Assembly: GCF_000230695.2 (NCBI RefSeq)
Contig: NC_020541.1
Location: forward strand, 744,001-808,000
Direction of reading: 5' to 3'
Length of the DNA: 64,000 nucleotides
DNA from: Rhodanobacter denitrificans
GTDB taxonomy: Bacteria > Pseudomonadota > Gammaproteobacteria > Xanthomonadales > Rhodanobacteraceae
The notes under the pieces are model-generated. The model did no database searches. It saw only the letters and a list, made by a program, of their open reading frames with translations, and was not told where the DNA came from. Shown here one piece after another: positions 43,650-55,253 of this stretch; position 1 is the stretch's first letter, and each line of letters begins with the position of its first letter. Made by a program: the position numbers and the translations under genes.

Positions 43650-44399
43650 ATGACCGAAACCTGGATCTTCCCCGACTGGCCGGCCCCGGCCCGGGTCCAC
43701 GCGGCGATCACCACGCGACAGGGGCCAGGCATTTCGGCGCCGCCGTTCGACCGTTTCAACCTCGGCCTGCGCAGCGGCGACGACATCGACGCCGTGCAGG
43801 CCAACCGCAGCGCGCTGCAGCAGGCACTGCGACTGCCGTCGGCGCCACGCTGGCTGCGTCAGGTGCACGGTACCGGCGTGGCCGAACTGGGGCCGCTGCC
43901 CAGCGCGGACGAGCCGCAGGCGGATGCGGTGGTGTCGCACATTCCCGGCACGGTGCTGGCCATCCTCACCGCCGATTGCCTGCCGGTGCTGTTCTGCGCC
44001 GACGACGGCAGCGAGATCGGCGTGGCCCACGCGGGCTGGCGCGGGCTGGCCGCCGGCGTGCTGGAAGCCACGCTGACCCAGTTGCAAACGCCACCGGCGC
44101 GCCTGCTGGCGTGGCTGGGGCCGTGCATCGGCGCAGCCTCGTACGAGGTGGGCGAGGAAGTGCGCGCGGCCTTCACGGCTACCGACGCCGCGGCCGCCGC
44201 CCACTTCGCGCCGACGCGTCCCGGCCACTGGCGCTGCGACCTCGCCGCGCTGGCGCGGCGCCGATTGCAGGCGTCCGGCGTCCGGCATGTCCACGGCGGC
44301 GGCTTCGACACGCTGGCCGATCCGCGCTTCTATTCCTACCGCCGCGACGGCGCCCGCAGCGGCCGCTTCGCCAGCCTGGTCTGGCTGGACCACGCCTGA
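43650..44399 (+). CDS. pgeF: Peptidoglycan editing factor / purine nucleoside phosphorylase (YfiH, multicopper-oxidase-like)
   Basis: The 249-residue protein belongs to the YfiH/DUF152 family. It has the metal-site residues RQVHGTGV (His), LTADCLPVLF (Cys) and VAHAGWRGLAAGV (His), plus WLGPCIGAASYEVG. Family members cleave purine nucleosides or remove mis-incorporated residues from peptidoglycan precursors. The ATG at 43650 follows directly after the heptamer repeat, so its ribosome binding site is only the weak GAGA of the last repeat unit. The frame runs open upstream through the repeat into rluD, but that extension is not family-like. It is downstream of rluD as in E. coli. Confidence 0.93.
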   Translation: MTETWIFPDWPAPARVHAAITTRQGPGISAPPFDRFNLGLRSGDDIDAVQANRSALQQALRLPSAPRWLRQVHGTGVAELGPLPSADEPQADAVVSHIPGTVLAILTADCLPVLFCADDGSEIGVAHAGWRGLAAGVLEATLTQLQTPPARLLAWLGPCIGAASYEVGEEVRAAFTATDAAAAAHFAPTRPGHWRCDLAALARRRLQASGVRHVHGGGFDTLADPRFYSYRRDGARSGRFASLVWLDHA

Positions 44400-44530
44400 T
44401 GTTCCGTTGCGGCCCCGACCGGCCCGGCCTTTCACGCCGCTTGCTTGAATCGCCTGCCACAGTCCGCATCTAAGCGGGCAGTGGCGGCATGGCCCGCCAG
44501 AACCATTCATCTCTTGCGGGGATCATTGCG

Positions 44531-47122
44531 ATGCGGATGGACAAGCTCACCTCGCGTTTCCAGCAGGCGCTGGCCGACGCACAGTCGCTGGCCGTGGGCC
44601 GCGACCACAACATGCTCGAACCGGTGCACGTGATGGCCGCGCTAGTGGCCCAGCAGGGCGGCTCGACCGCGCCGCTGCTGACCCAGGCCCAGGTCAACGT
44701 GCCGCTGCTGACCCAGCGCGTCAACGACCTGCTGGAACGGCTGCCGAAGGTCAGCGGGCAGGAAGGCAACATCAACCTGGGCAACGACCTCAACCGCCTG
44801 CTCAACCTCACCGACAAGCTGGCGCAGCAGCGCGGCGACCAGTTTATCGCCAGCGAACTGTTCGTGCTGGCGGCGCTGGAGGACAAGGGTGAACTGGGCG
44901 CCGCGCTGAAGGCGGCCGGTGCGACCAAGCCGCATCTCGAGGCGGCGATCGAGCAGTTGCGCGGCGGCGAGAAGGTGCAGAGCGAGAACGCCGAGGAGCA
45001 GCGCCAGGCGCTGGAGAAGTACTGCATCGACCTCACCGCGCGCGCCGAGTCGGGCAAGCTCGATCCGGTGATCGGCCGCGACGAGGAGATCCGCCGCACC
45101 ATCCAGGTGCTGCAGCGGCGCACCAAGAACAACCCGGTGCTGATCGGCGAGCCCGGTGTGGGCAAGACCGCGATCGTCGAGGGCCTGGCCCAGCGCATCA
45201 TCAAGGGCGAGGTGCCCGAGGGCCTGCGCGACCGCCGCGTGCTGGCGCTGGACATGGGCGCGCTGATCGCCGGCGCCAAGTTCCGCGGCGAATTCGAGGA
45301 GCGGCTGAAGGCCGTGCTGAGCGACCTGTCCAAGCAGGAAGGCCGGGTGATCCTGTTCATCGACGAGCTGCACACCATGGTCGGTGCCGGCAAGGCCGAG
45401 GGCGCCATGGACGCAGGCAACATGCTCAAGCCCGCGCTGGCGCGCGGCGAGCTGCATTGCATCGGCGCCACCACGCTGGACGAATACCGCAAGTACATCG
45501 AGAAGGACGCCGCGCTGGAACGGCGCTTCCAGAAGGTCTTCGTGGGCGAGCCGAGTGTGGAGGACACCATCGCGATCCTGCGCGGGTTGAAGGAACGCTA
45601 CGCGGTGCACCATGGCGTGGAGATCACCGACCCGGCGATCGTCGCCGCGGCCACGCTGTCGCATCGCTACATCGCCGACCGCCAGCTGCCGGACAAGGCG
45701 ATCGACCTGATGGACGAAGCGGCCTCGCGCATCCGCATGGAGATCGACTCCAAGCCGGAGGAACTCGATCGGCTGGAGCGCCGGCTGATCCAGCTGAAGA
45801 TCCAGCGCGAGATGCTGAAGAAGGAGAAGGACAGCGAGTCGAAGCAGCGCCTGGCCGATCTGGAAACCGACATCGGCAAGCTCGAGCGCGAGTTCTCCGA
45901 CTTGAACGAGATCTGGAAGTCCGAGAAGGCTGCGCTGCAGGGCACGACCAAGGTGAAGGAGCAGATCGAGCAGGCGCGGCAGGAGCTCGATGCCGCCCAG
46001 CGCCGGCAGGACTACGCCAAGATGAGCGAGATCCAGTACGGCAAGCTGCCGGAACTGGAAAAGCAGCTGGCCGCGGCGCAGGCCGCCGAGACGCAGGGCT
46101 TCAGGCTGGTGCAGACCCGCGTCACCGCCGAGGAGATCGCCGAGGTGGTCAGCCGCTGGACCGGCATCCCGGTCAACAAGATGCTGGAAGGCGAGCGCGA
46201 CAAGCTGCTGCACATGGAGGACGCGCTGCACCAGCGCGTGGTCGGCCAGGACGAGGCGGTGCACGCGGTGTCCGACGCGATCCGCCGCTCGCGCGCCGGC
46301 CTGTCCGACCCGAACCGGCCGAACGGTTCGTTCCTGTTCCTCGGCCCCACCGGCGTGGGCAAGACCGAGCTGTGCAAGGCGCTGGCCGAGTTCATGTTCG
46401 ACACCACCGACGCGATGGTGCGCATCGACATGAGCGAGTTCATGGAGAAGCACGCGGTGAGCCGGCTGGTCGGCGCCCCGCCGGGCTACGTCGGCTACGA
46501 GGAAGGCGGCTACCTCACCGAGGCGGTGCGCCGCCGGCCGTACAGCGTGATCCTGCTGGACGAGGTGGAGAAGGCGCATCCGGACGTGTTCAACATCCTG
46601 CTGCAGGTACTCGACGACGGCCGCCTCACCGACGGCCAGGGCCGCACCGTGGACTTCCGCAACACCGTGATCGTGATGACCTCGAACCTCGGCTCGCAGA
46701 TGATCCAGGATGCGGCCGAGAGCAACGGCGACGCCGAAGAGCAGTACACCCAGATGAAAGCGTCCGTGCTTGGCGTGGTGCAGGCGCACTTCCGCCCGGA
46801 GTTCATCAACCGGCTCGACGAGATCGTGGTGTTCCGCCCGCTGGACAAGAGCCAGATCCGCGCGATCGCGAAGATCCAGCTGGAATACCTGGAAAAGCGC
46901 CTGGCCGAGCGGCAGCTGAAGCTGGACGTCGGCGACGATGCGCTGGCCCTGCTCGGCAACGTCGGCTTCGATCCGGTGTATGGCGCGCGGCCGCTGAAGC
47001 GGGCGATCCAGCAGCAGCTGGAGAACCCGCTGGCCAAGCAGATCCTCGAAGGCCGCTTCCAGTCGGGCGACACGGTGCAGGTGGTCGCCGATGGCGGGAA
47101 GCTGCTGTTCCGCAAAGTCTGA
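44531..47122 (+). CDS. clpB: ATP-dependent disaggregase ClpB
   Basis: The 863-residue Hsp100 protein has an N-terminal repeat domain ([18 protein letters not shown]), then AAA-1 with Walker A GEPGVGKT at 206-213. A middle coiled-coil domain (about 405-520, [22 protein letters not shown] in segments) distinguishes ClpB from ClpA. AAA-2 has GPTGVGKT at 605-612 and pore loops including [13 protein letters not shown]. It rescues aggregated proteins with DnaK. The length is the usual one. No heat-shock promoter was identified with certainty in the 131 bases upstream. Confidence 0.98.
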   Translation: MRMDKLTSRFQQALADAQSLAVGRDHNMLEPVHVMAALVAQQGGSTAPLLTQAQVNVPLLTQRVNDLLERLPKVSGQEGNINLGNDLNRLLNLTDKLAQQRGDQFIASELFVLAALEDKGELGAALKAAGATKPHLEAAIEQLRGGEKVQSENAEEQRQALEKYCIDLTARAESGKLDPVIGRDEEIRRTIQVLQRRTKNNPVLIGEPGVGKTAIVEGLAQRIIKGEVPEGLRDRRVLALDMGALIAGAKFRGEFEERLKAVLSDLSKQEGRVILFIDELHTMVGAGKAEGAMDAGNMLKPALARGELHCIGATTLDEYRKYIEKDAALERRFQKVFVGEPSVEDTIAILRGLKERYAVHHGVEITDPAIVAAATLSHRYIADRQLPDKAIDLMDEAASRIRMEIDSKPEELDRLERRLIQLKIQREMLKKEKDSESKQRLADLETDIGKLEREFSDLNEIWKSEKAALQGTTKVKEQIEQARQELDAAQRRQDYAKMSEIQYGKLPELEKQLAAAQAAETQGFRLVQTRVTAEEIAEVVSRWTGIPVNKMLEGERDKLLHMEDALHQRVVGQDEAVHAVSDAIRRSRAGLSDPNRPNGSFLFLGPTGVGKTELCKALAEFMFDTTDAMVRIDMSEFMEKHAVSRLVGAPPGYVGYEEGGYLTEAVRRRPYSVILLDEVEKAHPDVFNILLQVLDDGRLTDGQGRTVDFRNTVIVMTSNLGSQMIQDAAESNGDAEEQYTQMKASVLGVVQAHFRPEFINRLDEIVVFRPLDKSQIRAIAKIQLEYLEKRLAERQLKLDVGDDALALLGNVGFDPVYGARPLKRAIQQQLENPLAKQILEGRFQSGDTVQVVADGGKLLFRKV

Positions 47123-47130
47123 CGCAGGCC

Positions 47131-47153
47131 CCGGGGACGATGGTCGTCCCCGG
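47131..47153 (+). terminator. Hairpin after clpB
   Basis: A perfect 10-bp stem CCGGGGACGA with a TGG loop lies eight bases after the clpB stop. No T-run follows, so it may stabilise the mRNA or act with Rho rather than terminate alone. Confidence 0.5.
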
Positions 47154-47209
47154 GACGCCGTGCGACGGCCGGGGTGGTTCCGGCCTGCCGCACGGATCGC
47201 CGCCGATGG

Positions 47210-47935
47210 TCAGTCGAGGTCGAGCGTGTCCTTGCTGCCCTGGCGGCGGCGCTGTTGCTTCTGCTGGTAGCGGGCTTCGCAGCCGTCGCGCTTGACCATG
47301 GTGCAGTCCAGATAATCGGTGGCCTCGATCAGCGCCGCGCGCACCGCCTTGCTGGCCGGGGTCTTCTTGGCATGGGCGAAGTCGCCGCCGACGCCGCTGA
47401 CGTAGCCGCGCAGGTTGACGCCGCCGTTGGAGCTGCGCCCTTCGACGGTGCGCGAATACACTACTTCCGAGGTCTCCGCGTCGACCACCCGCAGGTCGAT
47501 CGCGACATAGGCCTTCGACTTGCCGCCGCCCACGCGGAAGCCGGCGATGTTGAGGCCGCCGGTGTTGGAGGTGTCCTCGGTGTACGCCGCGACGCTGCCG
47601 GTGACCGGGTACTGCGGGCCGGTGATGTTGCCGGTGTGCGGGCTGCTGCCTGGGCGCATGTGCGAGCAGGCGGGAAGGTCCTGCTCGGCCAGCACGGCGT
47701 CGATCTTCTGCCGCTCGATCACCTCGAAATCGCCGGTGGCACTCAGCTCGTTGCTGAGCACGTCGGCAAGCTGCCGGCCGACGTCGCCGTTCCACCAGTT
47801 GGCGGAGCTGGTGTCGTTGGTGAAGTCGATCACGGCGACGGTCATGGTCGGCGCCTCGCGCGCCATCGTGACGCCTGCGCTCAGGGTCAGGGCCAGGGCC
47901 GCGCCCGGCATGCTTGTACGGTTCACGGGTTTCAT
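47210..47935 (-). CDS. CsgG/HfaB-like secreted protein
   Basis: The 241-residue protein has a signal peptide (MKPVNRTSMPGAALALTLSAGVTMA) and a CsgG-type core: VAVIDFTNDTSSANWWNGDVGRQLADVLSNELSATGDFEVIERQKIDAVLAEQ in pieces, and AYVAIDLRVVDAETSEVVYSRTVEG. CsgG forms the curli secretion channel, but this protein has no lipobox cysteine after the signal and no csg or hfa genes beside it. It is therefore a distant family member of unknown job in the periplasm or outer membrane. The C-terminus is Gln/Arg/Lys rich. It is convergent with clpB. Confidence 0.75.
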   Translation of the reverse strand: MKPVNRTSMPGAALALTLSAGVTMAREAPTMTVAVIDFTNDTSSANWWNGDVGRQLADVLSNELSATGDFEVIERQKIDAVLAEQDLPACSHMRPGSSPHTGNITGPQYPVTGSVAAYTEDTSNTGGLNIAGFRVGGGKSKAYVAIDLRVVDAETSEVVYSRTVEGRSSNGGVNLRGYVSGVGGDFAHAKKTPASKAVRAALIEATDYLDCTMVKRDGCEARYQQKQQRRRQGSKDTLDLD

Positions 47936-48077
47936 GAACTCCCCTCCAGTCGATGACGCACTGCGTTTCCCATTGGTTGTCGATCCACACTCGCCGCTGG
48001 CGGCACAAGCCGTCAGCGAAATCCGTCAACGGATGGCGGCAGGGACGACGCAAAAGGCGGTGGGGAGGCCAGCCATG

Positions 48078-48104
48078 AAAAAGCCCCGGACTGGCCGGGG
48101 CTTT
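48078..48104 (-). terminator. Rho-independent terminator of the second TonB receptor gene
   Basis: On the minus strand the 10-bp stem AAAGCCCCGG and its complement with a 5-base loop is followed by UUUUUC, 23 bases after the receptor stop codon. Confidence 0.88.
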
Positions 48105-48126
48105 GGGTCCAATGGCTTGCGTCGAT

Positions 48127-50499
48127 TTACCAGCGGTACGCCACCTTGCCGTAGACGTAGGCGCCGTTGAAGCCGAACGGCGAACTCGAGCTGTACGGCA
48201 GGATGCCCGAGGTGCTGTTGGCGGCGATCACCTTGTCCGGGTATTCGTCGAACACGTTGTCCGCGCCGAGGGTGAAGGTCCACTGGTCCAGCGTGTAGTC
48301 GCCGGCCAGGTCCAGCACCCACTTGGCGGCGAAGGTCTGGTCGTTGGCCGCGTTGTTGTTCAACACGGTGAACTTGCCGTAGCGCGACAGCGTGGAGCGC
48401 AGGCCCCAGTGGCCGAGCGTCCAGTCGCCGCCGAGGGTGAACTTGTCGCGCGGCGCGCCGACCGTGATGCGGCCTTTCTCGGTGCGCCCCATACGCTGCA
48501 GGTTGAGCCCGTTCTGGGCCAGGATCGCCGGGTTCGGCCGGGTGTTGAGGATGTCGGTCTTGTTGTAGTTGTAGCCCAGCGTCAGGTTGAGCCCGCCGCC
48601 GGCCAGTTCGGTGCGCCAGCTGCCCACGATGTCGACGCCGCGGGTGCGCGTGTCCACCGCGTTGGTGAAGTAGCGCCCGCCGGTGACGCCGGGGAAGCCG
48701 TGCGCGGTGAGGTAGGTGGTAACCGCGCTGCCGGTGAGGTTCTCCGACAGCACGATGCGGTCGCCGATGCGGATCTGGTAGGCGTCGACGGTCAGCGCGG
48801 TGCGGTCGGTGGGCTGCAGCACCAGGCCCAGGCTGTAGTTGACCGATTTCTCCGCCTTCAGCGGCTCGGCGCCGAACGCGCGTCCGACCGGGCTGTTCAC
48901 CGGGAACGTGCGCACCTCGTAAGGCACGCTGCTGATGAACACGGTGGAGGTGGTGGAGTAGTTCTGCTGGGCCAGCGACGGCGCGCGGAAGCCGTTCGAG
49001 GCGGTGGCGCGCAGCGCGACCTTGTCGGTGAACGCATAGCGCGCGGAGAGCTTGCCCGAGGTGGTGTTGCCAAAGTCGCTGTATTTCTCGTGGCGTACGG
49101 CCAGCGAGCCGCTCAGCTTCTGGGTAAGGTCCGCGTCCAGCTCGCCATACACGGCGTAGCTGTGGCGGCTGTTGGAGTTGGCATCGGACGGACGGAAGCC
49201 GGGGAACACCTGCGAACCGCCGCCGAAATACGAGGTGGGGTCGCCGGCGTCGATGGCGTAGTTCTCGTGGCGGTACTCGCCGCCGAACGCCAGGGTCAGC
49301 GGGCCGGCCAGGCCGCCCACGTCGAAGTCGCGCGAGAAATCCGCGTTGAGCAGTTTCTCGGTGTTGTTCAACCTGCCGGCGTAGAAGTGGGTGGGGCTGG
49401 TCGGGCCGAGCTGGGTGTTGAGGCTGTGGTTGACGTCGAACTGCAGGCTGTTCTTGCCGTAGTTGCCGCTGAGGTCCCAGTGCCAGTAGTTCGCGGTGGT
49501 GCCGCGGATGCCGGCGACGAAGGCGCGGTCCTTGGAGGCGGTGGCGATCAGCGGCAGGAAGCCGTCGGGGTAGATCGCGCGGATGTTGCGGCTGTCCAGG
49601 CCCGGACGGTAGAAGCCGGCGGATTCCGCGTTGCGGTTGTTGGCGTTGGCGAACGCGTAGACGTTGACGTTCGGCGACAAGTCGTACTGGCTGTTGAGGA
49701 ACACCGACTGGTGGGTGACCTCGGGGTCGCCGAAGCGCTGGTTGACGCGGGCGTAGCTGGGGTCGGCCGGGTTGCGCAGGTCCGGCCCGGCGCGGTCGGT
49801 GTAGCCGTCCTTGCCCACCGCGGCGGCCACGCGCAGCCAGCCGTCCTGGCCGAGGTGGAAGCCGATGTCGCCGCTGCCTTCGCGCTGCAGGCCGTCGCCG
49901 GCGCTGTACTGGCCCACGCTGGCGGCCACGCTGCCGCCGTCGGCGCCGTCCTTCAGCACGATGTTGACCACGCCGGCGATCGCGTCGGAGCCGTATTGCG
50001 CGGCGGCGCCGTCGCGCAGCACCTCGATGCGCTTCACCGCGGTGATCGGGATCGCGTTGAGGTCCACCGGCGAGGAGCCGCGACCCTGGGTGCCGTTGAG
50101 GTTGACGATCGCGCCGGTGTGGCGGCGCTTGCCGTTCACCAGCACCAGCACCTGGTCCGGCGACAGGCCGCGCAACTGCGCCGGGCGCGAGCCGTCGGTG
50201 CCGTCGGTGAGCGAGGGGCGCGGGAAGTTCAGCGAGGGCAGCAGGCGCGACAGCGCCGTGGCCAGCTCGGTGGTGCCGGTACCCTGCAGGTCGGCGGGGC
50301 TCAACACGTCGATCGGCGCCAGCGACTCGCCGGCGGTGCGGTTGGACACGCGCGTGCCGGTGACCACCACGGAATCGAGGTTCTTGGCCTTGGCCGGGGT
50401 GGCTTGGCTGGCATCCTGTGCGGCGACATTGCCGGCCAGGGCCAGCAGCACCGCAGCGGGAAGCCACGCCAGGGCGATCGGGTTGGAACGTTTGCTCAT
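48127..50499 (-). CDS. TonB-dependent receptor (second)
   Basis: The 790-residue outer-membrane protein has a signal peptide (MSKRSNPIALAWLPAAVLLALAGNVAAQ), a TonB-box region LDSVVVTGTRVSNRTAGES, a plug domain (LRGLSPDQVLVLVNGKRRHTG, IPITAVKRIEVLRDGAAAQYGSDAIAGVVNIVLK in pieces) and a barrel. The barrel ends NGAYVYGKVAYRW with a C-terminal Trp, an accepted BamA signal. The plug type is the large group in Xanthomonadales without clear substrate. No transport or enzyme genes adjoin it. A palindromic site with two met-box-like octamers lies about 70 bases upstream of the start, and it has its own terminator, so it is a single-gene unit. Confidence 0.92.
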   Translation of the reverse strand: MSKRSNPIALAWLPAAVLLALAGNVAAQDASQATPAKAKNLDSVVVTGTRVSNRTAGESLAPIDVLSPADLQGTGTTELATALSRLLPSLNFPRPSLTDGTDGSRPAQLRGLSPDQVLVLVNGKRRHTGAIVNLNGTQGRGSSPVDLNAIPITAVKRIEVLRDGAAAQYGSDAIAGVVNIVLKDGADGGSVAASVGQYSAGDGLQREGSGDIGFHLGQDGWLRVAAAVGKDGYTDRAGPDLRNPADPSYARVNQRFGDPEVTHQSVFLNSQYDLSPNVNVYAFANANNRNAESAGFYRPGLDSRNIRAIYPDGFLPLIATASKDRAFVAGIRGTTANYWHWDLSGNYGKNSLQFDVNHSLNTQLGPTSPTHFYAGRLNNTEKLLNADFSRDFDVGGLAGPLTLAFGGEYRHENYAIDAGDPTSYFGGGSQVFPGFRPSDANSNSRHSYAVYGELDADLTQKLSGSLAVRHEKYSDFGNTTSGKLSARYAFTDKVALRATASNGFRAPSLAQQNYSTTSTVFISSVPYEVRTFPVNSPVGRAFGAEPLKAEKSVNYSLGLVLQPTDRTALTVDAYQIRIGDRIVLSENLTGSAVTTYLTAHGFPGVTGGRYFTNAVDTRTRGVDIVGSWRTELAGGGLNLTLGYNYNKTDILNTRPNPAILAQNGLNLQRMGRTEKGRITVGAPRDKFTLGGDWTLGHWGLRSTLSRYGKFTVLNNNAANDQTFAAKWVLDLAGDYTLDQWTFTLGADNVFDEYPDKVIAANSTSGILPYSSSSPFGFNGAYVYGKVAYRW

Positions 50500-50569
50500 G
50501 GAAGCTCTCCGGTTCGTGGTTTGCCGCATCGCAGCAAATGCAGACTAGTGGTGCGCCATTGCTCCGTCA

Positions 50570-50589
50570 ATAGACGTATAGACGTCTAT
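50570..50589. promoter_or_regulatory. Tandem met-box-like octamers upstream of the TonB receptor gene
   Basis: The sequence ATAGACGTATAGACGTCTAT contains two adjacent octamers, AGACGTAT and AGACGTCT, the second identical to the MetJ met-box consensus, and a perfect 12-bp palindrome ATAGACGTCTAT. It lies 71 bases from the TonB receptor start. A different palindrome-binding repressor (TetR or MarR type) is equally possible. Confidence 0.5.
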
Positions 50590-50790
50590 CAGTCCAAATG
50601 TCGCAACGACCCCTTCGTGTGTGCTGGGGGAACATGAGGCGGCAGGCCGGCCCGGGTTCGCCCCTGATCCGCAGGCTACTACCATGGGCAAGGCGCCCGC
50701 CATGCGCCGCCTGCTACATTGAAATCCTGCCGCACACGCCGATAATGGCCTGTTGCCGGCCCCGCGATGGCCGGCGTGCCCGGAGTTCCC

Positions 50791-51075
50791 ATGCCCATCT
50801 ACGAATTCGAATGCAGCCATTGCGGTCACCGCTTCGACCGCCTGCAGAAGTTGTCCGATACCGACCCCACCGTCTGTCCCGCCTGCGATGCGCCGCACCT
50901 GCGGCGGATGGTCAGCGCACCGTCGTTTCGGCTCGCCGGCAGCGGCTGGTACGAGACCGACTTCAAGAAGAGCGGCGAGAAGAAGCACAACCTGGCCGGC
51001 GATGCCGGCCAGTCCGGCACCGCAGCGGCTGCCCCGGCGCCGGCCTCCGGCGACTCCGGAAGCAGCGCCAGCTGA
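50791..51075 (+). CDS. FmdB-type zinc ribbon protein
   Basis: The 94-residue protein begins MPIYEFECSHCGHRFD and has two CxxC pairs (CSHC and CPAC) of the FmdB/CxxC_CXXC_SSSS zinc-ribbon family (PF09723), with LRRMVSAPSFRLAGSGWYETDFK typical of the family. The tail is Ala/Pro/Ser/Gly-rich and probably disordered. Function is unknown; homologues next to aspS are common in beta- and gammaproteobacteria, as here (aspS lies about 0.8 kb downstream). GGAG precedes the ATG at 50791. Confidence 0.92.
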   Translation: MPIYEFECSHCGHRFDRLQKLSDTDPTVCPACDAPHLRRMVSAPSFRLAGSGWYETDFKKSGEKKHNLAGDAGQSGTAAAAPAPASGDSGSSAS

Positions 51076-51177
51076 ACCGCTGGGATGCCCGGCCGGTTGC
51101 CGCGTTCGGACGCGGGATATGCTGATTCCGAACGACTCCGGCGCGGTGCCGGGGCGGCATGAACGAGGAGGCGGAGC

Positions 51178-51750
51178 ATGCGGGCAGTCGGCAGGTGGGC
51201 GGTCGGGATCATCGTGGCCGGACTGGGGGGCGGCCTGCTGGGAGTGGCCCCGCCGGCGCAGGCGCAGTCGGATGCGCCGGTGCGCTGCGTGAGCAACGAC
51301 GGCCACTACGCGCGCTGCGCCGTGCCGTGGCGGTACGTCGAGCTGTACAAGCAGGAGTCGACGGCCGTCTGCCTGCGCGGCGAGAGCTGGGGCATGGACT
51401 ACGGCACGCTGTGGGTCGATCGCGGCTGCCGCGGCCTGTTCGGTCCGGCCGAGCGCGATGACTACGCCTACGGCAACCGTGATCGCGGCCGTTACGACGA
51501 CCGCGACGACGACCGGGGCGACTGGCGCCCCGGACCCGGCTGGGATCGCCGGATCAGCCTGCAGTGCGACAGCAACCAGAAGAAATACCAGATGTGCCAG
51601 GTCGACGTGGGCCGCCACGGTCGCGTGCGGTTGGGCCGGCAGTTTTCCGACGCGAATTGCGTGGAGGGCTACAGCTGGGGCTGGAACCGCGCCGGAGTGT
51701 GGGTGGCGCACGGTTGCCGCGGCCAGTTCCTGGTCGACCGGCGCTGGTAG
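51178..51750 (+). CDS. DUF3011 secreted protein with two cysteine-rich repeats
   Basis: The 190-residue protein has a signal peptide (MRAVGRWAVGIIVAGLGGGLLGVAPPAQAQ) and two copies of a DUF3011 unit. The first spans about residues 36-90 (VRCVSNDGHYARCAVPW...CLRGESWGMDYGTLWVDRGCRGLF in pieces). The second spans about 128-188 (LQCDSNQKKYQMCQVD...CVEGYSWGWNRAGVWVAHGCRGQF). Each has four Cys, probably two disulfides in the periplasm. The units are joined by a charged Asp/Arg/Tyr linker. The function of this family is unknown; it is frequent in Xanthomonadales. GGAGGCGGAG lies just before the ATG. Confidence 0.88.
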   Translation: MRAVGRWAVGIIVAGLGGGLLGVAPPAQAQSDAPVRCVSNDGHYARCAVPWRYVELYKQESTAVCLRGESWGMDYGTLWVDRGCRGLFGPAERDDYAYGNRDRGRYDDRDDDRGDWRPGPGWDRRISLQCDSNQKKYQMCQVDVGRHGRVRLGRQFSDANCVEGYSWGWNRAGVWVAHGCRGQFLVDRRW

Positions 51751-51838
51751 CGCGGCCCGCCGCGGTGCGCGGCAGTGGTAGACTTTGCGGTCTTTTCCCT
51801 TGCCTGAAGTCGCCGCGGCGACGCCGGAGTTCCAACGC

Positions 51839-53611
<1,773 letters not shown>

Positions 53612-53651
53612 GCCGCCGGCAGTTGCGCTCGCGTCACGGCGGCGGTACGCC

Positions 53652-54287
53652 ATGAGCGATCACGTGATCCTGCTGCACGGTCTGTGGATGCGCGGTTTCG
53701 CGCTGTCCATGCTGCACCGCCGGCTGATGGAGGCAGGCTTCCGTGTGCACCGCTTCGATTACCTGAGCGTGGCGGCCACCCAGCAGCGCATCCTGGACCG
53801 GTTGCAGGCACGCATGGCCGCGCTGGCCGGGGAGGCCGACGCGGTGCACCTGGTCGGCCACAGTCTGGGCGGCTTGCTGGCCTTGCGCGCCTGTCTCGAC
53901 GGCACCCCGCCGCCCGGTCGCATCGTCTGCCTGGGCTCGCCGCTGAAGGGCAGCGCCGCGGCGCGCGGTTTCGCCGCCTGGGGCCGCGGCGGCGAGGTGC
54001 TGCTGGGGCACAACCGCGAACTGCTGGAACAGGGCTTCGAACGCTGGGACGGGCCGCGCGAGGTCGGTGTGATCGCCGGGCGCCTGCCGCTCGGCCTGGG
54101 CGCCATGCTCGGCCACTTCGCCGGCGAGCACGACGGCACGGTGGCAGTGGAGGAAACCCGCCTGGCGGGGGTGACTGCGCACCGCGTGGTCGAAGCGAAC
54201 CACACCGGCCTGCTGTTCTCGCAGGAGGTGGCGCGACTGGTGGCGGAATTCCTGCGCCACGGCCGGTTTCCGCCCGCCGCGGCCTGA
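53652..54287 (+). CDS. Alpha/beta hydrolase, lipase/PGAP1-like
   Basis: The 211-residue protein has the alpha/beta hydrolase oxyanion segment VILLHGLWMRGF and the nucleophile elbow GHSLGG (Ser about residue 81). An Asp in AGEHDGTV and a His in EANHTGLLF could complete the triad. No signal peptide is seen. It resembles the short lipase-like hydrolases annotated next to yebC or aspS in Xanthomonadales. The substrate is unknown; it is probably an esterase acting in the cytoplasm. It lies 40 bases after aspS and may be co-transcribed. Confidence 0.87.
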   Translation: MSDHVILLHGLWMRGFALSMLHRRLMEAGFRVHRFDYLSVAATQQRILDRLQARMAALAGEADAVHLVGHSLGGLLALRACLDGTPPPGRIVCLGSPLKGSAAARGFAAWGRGGEVLLGHNRELLEQGFERWDGPREVGVIAGRLPLGLGAMLGHFAGEHDGTVAVEETRLAGVTAHRVVEANHTGLLFSQEVARLVAEFLRHGRFPPAAA

Positions 54288-54385
54288 GGCGTCATGCCGC
54301 GGTTCGGTGGGGCGGCGTGGCCGGCACGCGGGCCGAATTCAGGTAAAATTGAGCGCTTGTCCACTCGCTTCGTGCAGGAATCGTC

Positions 54386-55114
54386 ATGGGTAGAGGCCCG
54401 TCCATCGAAGGTCGCAAGAACGCCGAAGACGCCAGGCGCGCCAAGGTGTTCACCAAGCTGATCCGCGAGATCACCGTCGCCACCCGTTCCGGCGTCGCCG
54501 ACCCTGGCGGCAACCCGCGCCTGCGTGCGGCAATCGACAAGGCCCTGTCGGCGAACATGACCAAGGACACCATCGAGCGCGCGATCAAGCGTGGCTCCGG
54601 CGCCGACGGCGGTGCCGACATGCAGGAACTGCGCTACGAAGGCTACGGCCCGGCCGGCATCGCGCTGATCATCGAGTGCTTCACCGACAATCCCACCCGT
54701 ACCGTGGCCGACGTACGCTACGCGCTGACCAAGCATGGCGGCAACCTTGGTACCTCCGGTTCGGTGGCGTTCCAGTTCACCCGCTGCGGCGAGCTGGTGT
54801 TCGCCACCGGCGACGACGCGGCGGCCGAGGAAAAGGTGCTGGAGGCGGCGCTGGAAGCCGGCGCCGACGACGTGATCAACGAGCACGGCGAAAGCACCGT
54901 GCTGTGCACGCCGGAGAGCTTCGAGGCGGTGCAGCAGGGCTTGATCGCCGCCGGGCTGAACGCCCAGCACGCCGGCGTGGTGATGCGCCCGAACAACCGC
55001 GTCGAGGTGCCGGAGGAGGCGCTGGAGCAGTTGCTCGACCTGCTGGAGAAGCTCGACGCGCTGGACGACGTAAGCGAGGTGTCGCACAACGCCGCCTTGC
55101 CGGCGGCCTCGTGA
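54386..55114 (+). CDS. yebC: YebC/TACO1-family regulatory protein
   Basis: The 242-residue protein starts [29 protein letters not shown] and contains the family sequences [31 protein letters not shown] and [23 protein letters not shown] in pieces. YebC proteins have been described as DNA-binding regulators and, more recently, as ribosome-associated factors that help translation of proline-rich stretches. Placement directly before ruvC, ruvA and ruvB is conserved. A -10-like TAAAAT occurs near 54344, about 40 bases before the start. Confidence 0.96.
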   Translation: MGRGPSIEGRKNAEDARRAKVFTKLIREITVATRSGVADPGGNPRLRAAIDKALSANMTKDTIERAIKRGSGADGGADMQELRYEGYGPAGIALIIECFTDNPTRTVADVRYALTKHGGNLGTSGSVAFQFTRCGELVFATGDDAAAEEKVLEAALEAGADDVINEHGESTVLCTPESFEAVQQGLIAAGLNAQHAGVVMRPNNRVEVPEEALEQLLDLLEKLDALDDVSEVSHNAALPAAS

Positions 55115-55253
55115 CGGGATTCGTGGACCGGGGGCCGGGATTCGGTACGAGCAAAGAGTCGGGCGGTTCGGCGCGACTCCATCCACCAAAGAAGTGAAGG
55201 CGCCCGCTGTGGCTTCCCCCGAATCCCGAGTCCAAAATCCCGAATTCCGGCAT

